Shown: positions 1-12,519 of the stretch, one piece after another
Numbering within the stretch: position 1 is the stretch's first letter
Layout of the letters: each line of letters starts with the position of its first letter
Assembly (NCBI GenBank): GCA_002943765.1
Contig: PQWQ01000001.1
Span: 1,922,001 to 1,986,000 of the forward strand
Origin: Psoroptes ovis
Lineage: Eukaryota; Arthropoda; Arachnida; Sarcoptiformes; Psoroptidae
Direction of reading: 5' to 3'
Length of the DNA: 64,000 nt
The notes under the pieces: generated by a model
The model's database searches: none
What the model was told of the DNA's origin: nothing
What the model saw: the letters and a program-made list of their open reading frames with translations, nothing else
Translations under genes and position numbers: made by a program

Positions 1-1376
1 TGGGTATCAATAGTGGATTACACATAATCATTTTCGATGAAATCGATGCCATTTGTAAAGCTCGAGGCTCTATGGCTGGTACTTCAGCCGTCCATGATAC
101 TGTTGTCAATCAACTGCTTGCTAAAATTGATGGTGTAGATTCTTTGAACAATATACTAGTCATTGGAATGACCAATCGTAAAGATATGATTGATGAAGCA
201 TTGCTTCGACCAGGTCGTCTTGAAGTACAAATGGAAATCAGTCTTCCCAATGAAGAAGGCCGTATACAAATATTAAACATTCACACTGCGAAAATGCGTC
301 AATACAAAAAAATTGCTCCCGATGTAGATATCAAAGAATTGGCTATGTTAACTAAAAATTTTTCGGGTGCTGAAATTGAAGGTTTGGTGCGTACAGCTCA
401 ATCGACTGCGATGAATCGTCTGGTAAAAGCAACAAGTAAAGTAGAATTAGATCCACAAGCTTATGAGAAATTACTTGTCAGTCGAAATGATTTCATGCTT
501 GCGTTGGAAAATGATATCAAACCAGCATTCGGCACAAGTACAGAAACAATTGAACGTTTGATCATGGATGATATTATTATTTGGAATCCAGCAATAAGTG
601 AATTACTCGATGATGGACATTTGTTCACTGAACAAGTACGATCGCCAGAAAGTTCACATGGAATTGTTAGTATTTTGATTGAAGGCAATCCCAATAGTGG
701 AAAAACTGCATTGGCTGCTCGCATCGCCCTTGATTCAAATTTTCCATTTATCAAGATGTGCTCACCAGATGATATGGTGGGCTTCACCGAACCGGCCAAA
801 TGTCAATCTATCCGCAAAGTATTTGATGATGCATACAAATCTACATTGAGTTGTATATTGGTTGATAATATTGAACGTTTACTTGATTATGGACCAATAG
901 GTCCTAGATATTCTAATCTAGTATTGCAAGCATTGATGGTATTGTTGAAAAAAGAACCACCACCAGGAAAAAAATTATTAGTTCTTTGTACAACAAGTTG
1001 TCGACAAGTATTGCATGATATGGAGTTATTGCCAACATTCACTACTGTATTACATTGTCCAAATTTGACAACAGCCGATGATTTGAGGAATGTATTGCAA
1101 GCATTTTCAATCGATTCGGGTAATCAAAAATCATGTTTTACATTACCTGAAATAAGACAAATATATGATTTAACAAATGGTCGAAGATTAAGTATTGGTA
1201 TCAAGAAATTAATAGCTTACATTGATATGGCAAAACAGGTATGGCTAAATCTATTCGGTCAATCGAATTATGATTAATTTTTCTTTTTTCCTTTTTTACT
1301 TTGATAGATGGATCAACAAGCTAGAGTAAGAAAATTTATATGCAAATTAGAAGATGAAGGCGCAATTCAAATTTGA
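1..1376 (+). CDS. Nsf: Vesicle-fusing ATPase NSF, 3' part (partial)
   Basis: NSF is the hexameric AAA ATPase that takes apart spent SNARE complexes with SNAP adaptors. The window opens inside an exon, reading from base 3. Exons are 3..1238 and 1308..1376, giving 434 residues to the stop. The first residues include the D1 Walker B stretch IIIFDEIDAIC, followed by the second region of homology (MTNRKDMIDEALLRPGR) with its arginine finger. D2 follows, with Walker A GNPNSGKT near residue 228 of this fragment and the degenerate Walker B CILVDNIE that is typical of NSF. The 69-bp intron splits MAKQ from MDQQ. The N domain and the D1 Walker A lie upstream of the window. An AATAAA at 1389-1394 is the likely poly(A) signal. 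I am confident of the family because D1 and D2 have NSF-specific, not p97-like, sequence. Confidence 0.95.
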
Positions 1377-2939
1377 AAAATTGAAATGAATAAACCTTGA
1401 TTTGAAAAATGTTTTTAATGGAAAAATCATTTAATCATGATGGTTATCGTTTCTGGAGATAAAAATGATCAAAATAATTATCCTTAAAAAAAATTAATCA
1501 TTCCAGAATTTTGTGTGCTTACTTGTATTTGTGTAGTTTGAGTTTATCAAAATTCATTTAAATTGAATCAACATTGTTTGTGTGTTTGTGTTTAATGTGT
1601 GAATTTTAACAATTTTAATTCAACCAAAATCATTTGCTTTATATGATTTGAGATTTGCCATTCAAATTTTTATTTAATCTTGAAAATTTTCGGTTTGAAA
1701 ATTAGTGAGACAATCAGAAAATGTCAAAAAATATGTTTGTTTATTTTTATCCATCCTATGATTCTATCAATTATATGAATTGTAATTTACATAATTTATC
1801 GATTATAAATCAAATTACTACTATTTATTCCATGTTTTATCATATATCATTTATGATTTCATGTTTATTGGCTTTCAAGTTTTTCCCTTGTTGTTGTTCA
1901 ATTTTGAATAAAAATTGAATTTATATATTATAATAATGATCATAAACAGTATTAGGATATTTTTAATATTTTGAATATTTTATTCATTCATTTTTTTCCG
2001 TGTATGTGGCCATTGGCCAATAACGGTTGAATTGGATTTGGTTTCCAAACGCCAAACACGACTGTTAATGAAAGAAACGTAGATATGGCGAGAGATGGAG
2101 ATATCTAGAGAGAGAGAGAGAGAAAGAGATAAACGACCCAATTTATCTCTATATCTCTCTTCAATTTTCCACTCAACAAAGGTTGCCAAGTGATGATGAT
2201 GATGATCATCGGCCGTAATTTTTTCAAATGAATGAATGGATGAATAGCAGTATATGAGAGCTGTGTGGATACGCAATTAATCATATTATTTTCAATGTAT
2301 TTCTATTAAAAAGGGGATAAAATAGACATGATTTTGCCATAAAAAAATTAGTAGAGACGATGATAGAGTAATAATGGTTCGTTCATAAGTGATTTCGTAT
2401 ATATTTGTTTTGATGATTATATCAAATCGTAATTGAAATTGTTTGTTATTAAATTGTTTACTGATTGTTTAGGAAAAAAACATTGAAAAAGATACAAATT
2501 GAAAATATCAATTTTCATTTTTGGTCATTGAAATTTTTGAATGAAAAGAAGAACCTGTTGTTGTTGGTGTTGCTGCTGCTGCAGTTTATTAATTGCTTGT
2601 ATTTTGCATACTTTGATCATATTTGAAATTAATCAATGATTTTGATGATGGTCATGTCATTATTATTTGTATTATTCATGTGTATGTTCCAATATCATTA
2701 ATATATCAATGAACCTGATTGTTTTTTGTTTTCGATTAATTTGTAATGTTTTATGATTTTTTATTTTGATTTGTTGATTTGTCGTCGTTGTGGTTGTCAG
2801 TGACAACGATGAACTCATATATTATACAAAGAATCAGGAAATTGTTCCGATTTTTTTTCATAATCATTCCATAATATCTTAATTCAATTTCATTTCTTTG
2901 AAAGTCTTCGATAATTTTTTTTTTTTGAAACTAAAAATC
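1377..2939. other. Intergenic and UTR, no gene seen
   Basis: This stretch holds the NSF 3' end and the 5' region of the next gene. It is AT-rich, with an AG-rich simple repeat at about 2107-2130 and a TTG/CTG-rich patch near 2560-2582. The short open frames here (for example 1721-1918) have no recognisable domain and look like chance reading through AT-rich DNA. Confidence 0.6.
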
Positions 2940-3965
2940 ATGGAATTGGTCGACAATATTGATAATACATTACCATGTAGATTAGATCGATCACTGTTAC
3001 GTCAAAATCATAATTTAAATCATCATAATTATATTCATCGAAATCGTTATCGTCGTTGTTGTTTGTGTTTACAGATACAATTTTCATATTTGATTGGATT
3101 ATTTTCAAGCACAATCACTGCCATTGCTTTAATATTATATTTACGTACATTCCAACAACAATGGTTAACATTACTTGGTTTAGGAATATTATTCATATTG
3201 ATTGGTTCGTCAATCTACTGTAATGGTGTTAATGGAATGATTAAATATAATCCTGAATTACGTATATTATCATCGACAGCAGCTTCGACAAATGCATCGA
3301 TTCGTCAATCCACACATTCCAATTATAATAAACGAACACGTTCAAAACGATTTTTCAAATCAAACACCAGCAATAGCAAACGTTCAGCACGCGAAAGTCA
3401 TATATTTGAAAGTCATTTATCAATCAATATGTTGCCACAATGTTTCACTAATTTAGATTTAACATCAACATCTTTATTATCATCATCATCACAATTACAA
3501 CGTCAAATTAGTAATAATGGTAATAATTCGAGACAATTATTAACATTATCAACGATTAATGCTCAGCAATTACATTCGAATAATGAAACAATCGTTGATG
3601 TTCACAGTGATAATAACGAAAATCATCGCCAACAACAAATACCGCCAACAAATTCTGATGATACACTCAATCATAATACAACAACCACGACACTAACAAC
3701 AGCGCCAACTAATATAACCACCAATGCCAATATAATCGATAATCATAATAATGATAATACAAATGAATTTGATTCTTGTAGTACAGATTTAATCTTAGTG
3801 ACCAACGATGATGACGATGATGAAACAGCTGAACAATCACTGACAAATGATGCAATTGTTCCATCATCAGATCGTTTAAATTCTAATAATGTAAACAATG
3901 AAGATGCACCACCTAGTTATGAAGATGTTATTACCGATGATAATGGCCTGTTTCGTACATTATAA
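2940..3965 (+). CDS. Two-TM membrane protein with PPxY tail
   Basis: Single-exon open frame of 341 residues; I do not recognise the family. I chose the ATG at 2940 (MELVDN) because the frame upstream of it has no other ATG. After a basic, Cys-containing segment (RRCCLCLQ) come two close hydrophobic spans at roughly residues 46-67 and 74-92. The rest is a long hydrophilic tail rich in Ser, Asn and Thr with an acidic patch near 300. Close to the C-terminus is APPSYEDV, a PPxY motif of the kind bound by WW domains of Nedd4-type ubiquitin ligases. Two TM spans plus a cytosolic PY tail suggest an adaptor or trafficking protein, but that is inference. An AATAAA lies at 4081. It ends 238 bp from the convergent ISWI stop. 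Confidence 0.7.
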   Translation: MELVDNIDNTLPCRLDRSLLRQNHNLNHHNYIHRNRYRRCCLCLQIQFSYLIGLFSSTITAIALILYLRTFQQQWLTLLGLGILFILIGSSIYCNGVNGMIKYNPELRILSSTAASTNASIRQSTHSNYNKRTRSKRFFKSNTSNSKRSARESHIFESHLSINMLPQCFTNLDLTSTSLLSSSSQLQRQISNNGNNSRQLLTLSTINAQQLHSNNETIVDVHSDNNENHRQQQIPPTNSDDTLNHNTTTTTLTTAPTNITTNANIIDNHNNDNTNEFDSCSTDLILVTNDDDDDETAEQSLTNDAIVPSSDRLNSNNVNNEDAPPSYEDVITDDNGLFRTL

Positions 3966-4203
3966 TCTTAATATATTGATAACATAGTTCCAAGAATTAA
4001 TGCATCAAAATCTGTGATATTTTTCATTAAAAAGGTTCATTTAATGTAATTTTTATTTGTTAAATACGAAATTAGAAATGAATAAAACAAATTCTGTTTT
4101 TTGTGTATAAACATATGTAAAAAATGAATAAATAGATGATTAAATGACAATTTTACGCATTCATAATGAGAATTCTGAATTATGGAATCTGGAATAATGA
4201 TCA

Positions 4204-7200
4204 TCATTTACGTGTTCTGAATAATAAAATTAAATGAGAAAAAATTGATAAATAAAAGTTCAAATGAATATGCAAAACACATACCTTCCACCGCTTTTAG
4301 AAGTTGACGATTTACTTCCACGTTGATTCGTTGTTGTCGATGTCTTTTTTGTTGCCAATTCACGTTCTTCCAATTCTTGATTTTCACGTTCAATTAATGT
4401 GATTAATGTATTACAACGACGTTGCAATTCGCTTGTTGTTCGTGATTTTAAAAACCAATCAAAACGAAATTGTGGTGCTTCACGTATGGCTAATTTCAAA
4501 TCTTCATATACTTGTTCACGATCAACACCTAATTTATGTAACATACAAATAAGATAACGATCTTCTTCTTCAATATAATTTTTTCCTTTATTAGCGCCAT
4601 AATTTATACGCAATTGATGGAATGGTGCCGAATATCTTTGCATTTTCATTTCGATAGCACGTTTGATATCTTGTCGACGTTTTATTCTTTGTTCACCTTT
4701 TTCAATTTGTGCAATAATTTTTTCACTATCAGCCAATTCTTGATAGCGTTCCCAAAATACTTTTGCATATTCAATCACTTCTTCGGGTGCTTTGCCTTCA
4801 ATTTCTTTCGATATGGATTCAATATCATCTCGTCCATATTTTTCACACATTTTAATGAATTGATTAAAATCTCTTCGTGACCAATTAATAAATCCTTCCT
4901 GTAATAATTCTTCTTTTTCAATTTGTTCATCTTCAGTTAGTGGTTCACTTTTATCGATTAATTTTTGCTCTTGTTTTCGTTGTTTTTCGGCTCCTTCACC
5001 GAGATCAGGATTCAATGGTACTTTATAACCAATGGTTTTGCGAAAATGATAAATTTCTTTATCTAACAATTCAAACAAACGAGGAGGAAAAAATTGAAAA
5101 TCTTGTACGTTCGGTTGTTTTGGTGGTCGAGGAGCTTTAGGCGCTTTTGGCTCGGATACACGTAAAGCTTCACGAAAATATGCATCAACAGCATAATTTG
5201 CTTTACGTTCACGTTTCGGGGGTTCAATCCATGCGAATGTAGCTAATTTTTGTTTTTCACGATAATCTTCACCTTCAAATTTGTACACACTATCGATGTT
5301 TGTATCGAGAGTGAAATTTTTCAATTGTGATTCTCCCAAAGTTTCAAGACGTTTTTTCATTTCTTCAGTTTTTGTTTCTCCTTTTTTGAGAATGGCGTCC
5401 AGATCTTCATCAGTAATTTCACTATCTTTCGATGCAAATATATGATCAGCGCCATGACGAATCATACCTAATACTTCATCTTTTCCTAATTTGTTAGCAT
5501 TGGAATCAACAAGTCTACCTTGTTGGATGACCAATGTGTCTAATCGTAATTTAACTTCAGCTCTTTCAACAATTCGTTCTTCGACTGTATTTTCAGTGAT
5601 CAATCTGAATACTCGCACCGTTTTTTTCTGACCAATACGATGCGCACGATCCTGTGCTTGAAGATCGGCCTGTGGATTCCAATCTGAATCATAAATGATG
5701 ACAACATCAGCGGTAGCTAAATTGATGCCCAGACCACCGGCACGTGTGCTTAGCATGAACAAAAATTTATCACTATCTGGTTTGTTGAATTCTTCAATAC
5801 TTCGCTCACGATCTTCATGAGATGTTTGACCATCAAGACGACAATATTTATAACCACGCCAAAGACAATAATCTTCTAGAATATCAAGCATTCTTGTCAT
5901 TTGACTGAAAATGAGAACACGACTTTCTTGTTCTTTGAGACGCGGCAATAATTTATCAATAATTGATAATTTTCCACTATTTTCGACAAGATGGACATCA
6001 GTTGTATAAGGTGGACCAGGTTCCGCACCATCGAACAAATATGGATGATTAGCACATTTACGCAACTGCATCAAAATATTCAATAACCGTAATTTATCAG
6101 ATTTACCAGCATTGTTAACAATATCAATATCTTTCATCAAAATTCTTGTATACCATTCACGTTGCATTCGACTAAGACCAACATATATTTTTGTCTCAAC
6201 TTTTGGTGGCAATTTTTTCTCTACTTCACTTTTTAAACGCCGCAATAAAAATGGTCTCAATACACAATGCAGACGTTCGACAAGTGATTTATCACCTAAA
6301 CAAGAATTCGTATTGAACCATGAATCAAAATCATCAGATGAATTGAATACATCGGGTAACAAGAAATTAAGTAATGCCCAAAGTTCATGTAAATTATTCT
6401 GCAATGGTGTACCGGTCAACAATAATCGATTCGTGGATTTAAATTCACGAATAATTTCGGATAGTTTACTTTTTTCATTTTTGATACGATGAGCTTCATC
6501 AATGACAATGTATCGCCAATTGAATTTTTTTAATACTCCTTTCTCTTTTATGACCATTTCATATGATGTCACCAATACATCAAAACTGTTTGGTGGGCCC
6601 ATTAGTATATCACGAATAATTTCATTACGTGCATCCTGATTACCAATCAGACATACTGGCTTCAATGTTGGACACCATTTCTTTATTTCATTCATCCAAT
6701 TTGTTAATGTTGATTTAGGACTAATTACCATATGAGGACCGGCGCCATTTTTATAATGTTTCATATAGCCAAGCAGCGATATAGTTTGCAACGTTTTACC
6801 TAGACCCATTTCATCAGCCAAAATACCATTGATACCGTTCTCCATTAAACTTATCATCCAATTTAGACCACGAATCTGATAATCACGCATTTCGCCATTT
6901 TTGATATAGGTTGGACTTTCTTCAAAACGAAAAAAACCAACAGGTTTTTTCGTTGCTGACAGTAATTCTTCATCTTCTTCTTGTTCAGTCATACGATGAC
7001 GATGATCACCACTTGTAGGAGCAGGGCTAACATTTTGTTTTGGTTTACGGCCACGTTTTCCTGTTGTATTGGTCTCTGACATTGGTGTTACACCGGTTGT
7101 CATGAAATGTGAAAAAATTTCCGTTTGTTTCAATAGATAATCAAAACGTTTAGCGCGATCTTCTTTAACTCTTGCATCAAAATCATTTGATGATATCATT

Positions 7201-7514
7201 TTTGAGAATTCATCAACTGCTAATTCTGCCGGTGTTGTTGATTGTGAATCATCTGGCTCATTAAAAGAATCTGGTTTAGATTCCATATCATCATCTTCCA
7301 TTGATTTTGCTGTTTTTGTTCCGTTATTTAGTGATTCATTATTTGTTTTTGTTTCTTTCTCATTCCCATCATTGTTGCCGTCACCGTTTTCTTCATCATC
7401 ATTATCATCGTCAATCATATCGACATCATTATTATTTTGACAGTTAGATTCATCATTTTCATCTTGATCCATTTTTTTGACATTATCTTGACCATTTGCT
7501 GATGCTGATGACAT
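4204..7514 (-). CDS. Iswi: ISWI chromatin-remodelling ATPase (SMARCA5/1 type)
   Basis: ISWI slides and spaces nucleosomes as the motor of complexes such as ACF, CHRAC and NURF. Exons on the minus strand are 7514..4285 and 4216..4204, giving 1080 residues. The tiny last exon adds only the end of an Arg codon, Thr-Arg-Lys and a stop, so reading straight through at 4284 would give a false tail. I chose the ATG at 7514 (MSSASANG) because upstream in-frame codons include no ATG. An acidic N-terminus is followed by the SNF2 ATPase: Walker A MGLGKT at residues 236-241, DEAH at 339-342, then the helicase C lobe with QAQDRAHRIGQ. HAND, SANT and SLIDE domains fill the C-terminal third (SRRDFNQFI and WFLKSRT are SANT/SLIDE-like). 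It is head to head with TOM70. Confidence 0.96.
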
Positions 7515-7849
7515 TTTGATTGGAAAATTAATCAATGAATAAAAAGCTGAACGTTAATAGTAAAAATAAATTCAATTCGATTCACAATTTTGTTTCAACA
7601 AAGTTTTTTCATTGTTTGCAACTCTTGAATACATGAATAGTGTTGTTTTTCTCTTTGCGATGTATAGAGGCGCGCGTACTATGAATTTATTGCCGAAAAA
7701 ATTCTTTGAGAATTATTTTTGTTTTTCAATATTTCTGGAAAATTTCCCACCATCACATGCGAATTTTTTCGAAATTTTAAACACTAATCAACGATAATTG
7801 ACTGTTTGAATAATATTTAATTGATTAAATATATTTTAGATAAAATAAA
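7515..7849. promoter_or_regulatory. Divergent ISWI/TOM70 promoter region
   Basis: The start codons of ISWI (-) and TOM70 (+) are 335 bp apart, so both promoters and 5'UTRs must fit here. A GC-rich GGCGCGCG cluster at about 7669-7676 stands out from AT-rich surroundings. I see no clear TATA box. The shared-promoter role is inferred from position only. Confidence 0.4.
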
Positions 7850-9873
7850 ATGATTATATTAAATGAATTACACTCATCTAATCGTTTAAAATTGATCTTA
7901 CTGGCTACACCGATCATCGTTGGTTCTGGTTATTGTTTATATTATTATTATAATCATTATTACAATAATAAAAAATCAATAAATAGTAATGATGATAATA
8001 GCAATAAGAAGAAAAATGATTCTTCAAGTAAAGAATCAATAAAAGACCCGGTTTGTTGTTCTATTTTTCAATCTCTTTTCAATTTTATTTTATTTCATTA
8101 TTTCAAACAATTTTAGATCAAAGCACAATTAATCGAAGCGATTGATTGTAAAAATAGAGGAAACGATTTATTTCGTTCTAAAAATTATGAAGAAGCATTA
8201 AAAATGTATACTGAAGCAATACAACTATGTCCTCCTGATCGTCGAAAAGAGATGTCAACTTTTTACCAAAATCGTGCCGCATGTCATGAACATCTGAAAC
8301 AATATGATTCAATCATACAAGATTGCACTAAAGCTATCGAAAATGATCGACAGTACGTCAAAGCTTATCTTCGTCGTGGCAAAGGTTAGATTTGAATAAT
8401 TCATTATTGGATCATTCATCAAAATGGATTGTGATTTTTTTCCACTTAGCATATGAAACATTGAAGAATTATGATGATGCTTGTTATGATTATTATATTG
8501 CAACAGATATTTCACAATATCAAAATTCAGAATATATGACTCTATTGGGTGAATGTTTAGCAAAATACGCTAAAAAACGTGCTGAACAAATAATATCTAA
8601 GCGTAATGAGTATACATTCCAAAAATATCTCTTTAAACATTTACTAAATAAATTTGCTCGTGATCCATTGAAAAAAAGAGAAAAAGAGATATTAACAGAT
8701 GATTATGATTCAATCATTAAACAATTATTACAAGCAGATGATGACAATTTGAATGAAGATGATATGTTGCTCAAAGGTTGAGTATAATGTCTAAAATATT
8801 TAAATTCTAAATTTTGTATTTTGGCGCAGGCACCATTGAAATGTATATTGGTAAACATGATCATGGTAAAATATTATTAGAAAAAATAATTGATACATCA
8901 CAGAATGTTGACTACAAAGTCAATTCATTACTTAAATTAGCTGAACATTCATTACAAAATCTCAAATTAGATGAATGCGAAAATTATATTGAAAAAGCCT
9001 TGGCATTAGACAGTGATAATCCAGATATTTATTATGTTAAATCTCAGGTAAATGCTATTTGTTTAAAATTTAACTTGAATTAATTTTTTTGTTTTCATCC
9101 GTGATCAAAGCTCCTTATTGTGCAAAAAAATTATCCCGAATCAATCAACGTTTTGAAAAAATCAATCGAATTAGATCCATCATTTGTCATTGCTATCGGT
9201 CAACGATTGTATATCAAGTATCAACAATGCATTATGAATAATAATCAATTAGCTAAAGGACAAGTACTGAAAGGTTAGTTTTATGAAAAGATAATTAAAT
9301 TGGAATGATTTTCTCAATTGTTTTTTCCTCAGATTTTGAAACACAAATTGAAAAATTTCCGGATTGCAATGAATTATTATTGCTCTATTTTCAAGTATGC
9401 TTTTTTTTGCTGGGTGATCAATTTAATTTTTTTAAATCAAATTTTTAATCAACATAGATTCTATTAAGTGAAAGTGAAAACGATAAAGCAACAGAGATCA
9501 TTGAACAATCATTGAAAAACTTTCCTGATGATCCAACACTATACGTTTATCGTTCATTGATTGAAGGTAAAGAAAATTCGATTGAAAAAACCAAAGAATA
9601 TTTAGGTAAGCGTAATGAAAAAATGCTAGCAAAATTTACTGTAAGCAATTCCAACCTTAATTTTTAGATAAAGCATTGGAACTGGATCCACGTTGTAGTT
9701 TTGCATATGAAATGTTATCAGATTTATATATTAAAATGAGAGATTTCACAAGAGGTATCGATTGTCTAGAAAGAGCGGTCAATAGTTCTACAACATTTGA
9801 AGATATAAAGAATTTATTGATAAGTCAAAAAACATTAAAAATGCAATTACAATATCAATCACAGCAAGCATAG
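7850..9873 (+). CDS. Tomm70: Mitochondrial import receptor TOM70
   Basis: TOM70 is an outer-membrane receptor that takes Hsp70/Hsp90-bound carrier precursors and passes them to the TOM pore. Eight exons: 7850..8050, 8117..8384, 8450..8776, 8830..9047, 9111..9273, 9333..9394, 9458..9605, 9668..9873; 530 residues, all GT-AG. The N-terminus has one TM anchor (LKLILLATPIIVGSGYCLYY), followed by a Lys/Ser/Asn linker. Then come TPR repeats from GNDLFRSKNYEEALKMYTEA onward, the clamp-type TPRs that bind chaperone EEVD tails. Later TPRs run to LDKALELDPRCSFAYEML and a final RGIDCLERA helix. An N-terminal anchor plus TPRs to the C-terminus is the TOM70 layout. Introns are 49-84 bp. It is somewhat shorter than vertebrate TOM70. 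Confidence 0.9.
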
Positions 9874-10341
9874 ATTGAGAATTTTTTAACTTGATATATA
9901 TTTTTTTAATAACAATTATTTTTTTCATTGAAAAAAATAATTTAGCATTTTTCTTGGATTATCTTGATTATCAATGATTTCAAAACAATAATTGTTTACT
10001 CGAATTTTGTAAAAAAAAATTAATAAATTAAATAAAGAAAAGGATTTTTGTGTATCCATTTAAAAAATGAATTAAAAACAAAACTCGACTATTTCGACTA
10101 CTGCTAATTTGTTTGCCTGGTATCAATGTTATTATTTGTGTGAAAATAGAATAAATAAATGAATGAATGAAAAAAAAATTTCAAAATACTGACGTCGCCT
10201 TACCATATATGAGAATCATTTGTTTTGATTGTTGATTATTCATTTTTTGGTAATATTCCTGGAAAATCAATCCAATTTAATCGATAAACCGTGAATATCT
10301 GTTTATTTTCATTTTGATCGAAAATTGATTGATAAAACACG
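9874..10341. other. TOM70 3' region and Derlin 5' region
   Basis: AT-rich spacer with several AATAAA-like signals (about 10020-10036). No open frame with a recognisable product is present. Confidence 0.55.
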
Positions 10342-11291
10342 ATGGCTGATTTGCCAACATTTTTTCAATTTTATACATCAATGCCACCGGTAACTCGAGC
10401 ATATACGACCGCATGTGTTCTAACGACGTTAGCCGTGGTAAATTTTTAATTAATTAAAAACAAATTTAACTGACTAAAATTAATTATTTTCTCTTTTTTT
10501 GTTTACGATTACATGATAATAATGATAATGATGGTGATTAGCAATTGGAACTAGTCTCACCATTTCAACTTTATTTTAATCCAAATTTGATATTTCAAAA
10601 ATTTCAAATTTGGCGTCTGATAACGACATTTTTATTTCATGGGCCATTAGGTTTTAGTTTTTTATTTAACATCATATTTACATATAGACATTGTGCAATG
10701 CTTGAAGAAGGTGCATTTCGTACGCGTACAGCTGATTTCTGTTTCATGTTTTTGATCGGTGGAACATTGATGTGTGTAAGTTTTCAATTAAATCAATTGA
10801 TTGATCAAGATTAATATCTTACACGTTGATTATTTATCTATCCTTCAGATAATGGGATTTTTCGTCAATCTATTATTCTTAGGCCATGCCTTCACAATTA
10901 TGTTGGTCTATGTATGGAGCAGACAAAACGAACGTGTTTTGATGAGTTTTTTCGGTTTATTCAATTTCAATGCACCATATTTACCATGGGTATTGTTCGG
11001 TTTTTCATTTATACTTGGTAATTCAATATTAGTGGATTTATTGGGCATCGCTGTTGGACATATTTATTTTTTCTTAGATACAGTATGTCCACAATTGTTT
11101 GGTTATCGTGTGTTGAAAACGCCATATTTTTTGTATGTATTTTTCATAAGATTCAAGTCTAAAAAAATTAATTATTTTTCCTCTTCGCAACAAATATCAG
11201 AGAGCGATTATTTCAAAATGATGAAATGATGGAAAATGAAGCTGCTGCTTACGATGAAGTCGACAATGCGGATGATGATCATTTTGATTGA
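10342..11291 (+). CDS. Derl2: Derlin-2-like ERAD protein
   Basis: Derlins are inactive rhomboid-fold ER membrane proteins that help retrotranslocate misfolded proteins with Hrd1 and p97. Exons 10342..10437, 10542..10775, 10849..11132, 11201..11291 give 234 residues, close to the usual length of about 239. The sequence is strongly Derlin-2/3-like: MPPVTRAYTTACVLTT, then FQIWRLITTFLFHGPLGFSF with the WR motif, then RMLEEG-like LEEGAFRTRTADF. AFTIMLVYVWSR and LLGIAVGHIYFFL follow. The last exon is read in phase 2 and supplies the acidic tail ending DDDHFD. Without that splice the third exon reads into unrelated codons. The acidic tail may correspond to the p97-binding end of Derlins, but I do not see a clear SHP box. 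Confidence 0.95.
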
Positions 11292-12519
11292 TGAAAAATA
11301 TAAAATTTAAATATCTGAACATACATATTTATAAATATCAAATCCGTTGAAACATAAATCAAAACGTTTTGAATGATAATGTTGATGATGATGATGATGA
11401 CCATCATCAATATCATTATCATTTGTTATTATATTATATTACATTATCTGTATCATAATCTAATATGTTTTATTTTTCTATCATTTCTAAATCTTATTAT
11501 CATTATTATTATTATTGATATTTTGAAAAATTTAATAAATTTGATGGAAAAAATATAATTTATATAAAAATGATCAAAAAAGAATGGTAAATTTCTTCCT
11601 GTTATCAATACTAATTAATGTTAATTAATTGATTTATTATAAAAGTGATTAATAATATTCCATTTTGTGTATAGAATTTCATATAAAATTATTCAAATGA
11701 TAATAAAAACATGGAATAAATTTTGTATTTGAATAAATATTTTCTAGAATTCTTTGATTTGAATCAAATGGATCAAATGAATTCAATGTGTTATTTACTA
11801 ATTCAGTAGTGAATGAATTGAATAGATTGGAATTATTTGTAATTTTTTTGACAACTAATCTGCTAATTTGATTGATCGATAGATTTATTTACTCAGCTTG
11901 ATTTTTTTTTGAATTTGATTTCCATCCTTTTTGTTGAAACAAAAATCTAAAATAAAAATTTTAATTATCTTTTTTCATTTATCGTTGCCGCTCATCTTAA
12001 TCAAATCTTATAAAAGGAAAAATCATTGATCATTGTATCCGTTAATATTTGCAGCCATAAATTTGTTATAATTTACAATTTGAAATTTTATTACCGAGTC
12101 AGGCGCATATCTGCAAAAATTAAGTAAATAATTTATAATAATTATGCTATGAGATCAAAGATTTATTATTATCATTGTCGAGCTTCCAGAGAAGATTTTA
12201 CAGTATATAAATTTATGATTTATAAATTATTTTTTCATAGTTTGTCATTCATTTGTACCATTTGCAGTGAGAAAATAAATTAATTGATCAATTTTTGTTA
12301 TAAATTTATTCTTAGTTATTCACAGATAATCAGATGATAAATCAATTATTGAATAACATTATCACAAATTATAAAAATTTCAATCATTTAATGAATCAAC
12401 AAGTGTTTTTATTTTATGTTTTTTATGTTTGTTTCCTTTAGATTATTGATCGTTTGAAGTGACTAGATTTGAAACAAAACTTTTCTAAGTGAAAAACAAA
12501 AGGAAAAAATCAAATCAAA
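11292..12519. other. Intergenic, with imperfect GAT hairpin
   Basis: No gene is seen. At 11373-11420 a GAT-rich run is followed by its imperfect complement (ATGATAATG ... CATTATCAT), so the Derlin 3'UTR could fold into a hairpin. The rest is AT-rich and leads into the 5'UTR of the SLC13 gene. Confidence 0.5.

Noticed and set aside
461..799. Minus-strand open frame of 112 codons
   Set aside because: It lies antisense to the conserved NSF D1/D2 coding sequence and shows no domain.
2898..2939. Upstream extension of the PPxY protein
   Set aside because: It would need a TTG start; the first ATG in frame is at 2940.
4208..4393. Separate small minus-strand gene at the ISWI 3' end
   Set aside because: It is another frame over the ISWI terminal intron and exons; the splice 4285/4216 explains the region.
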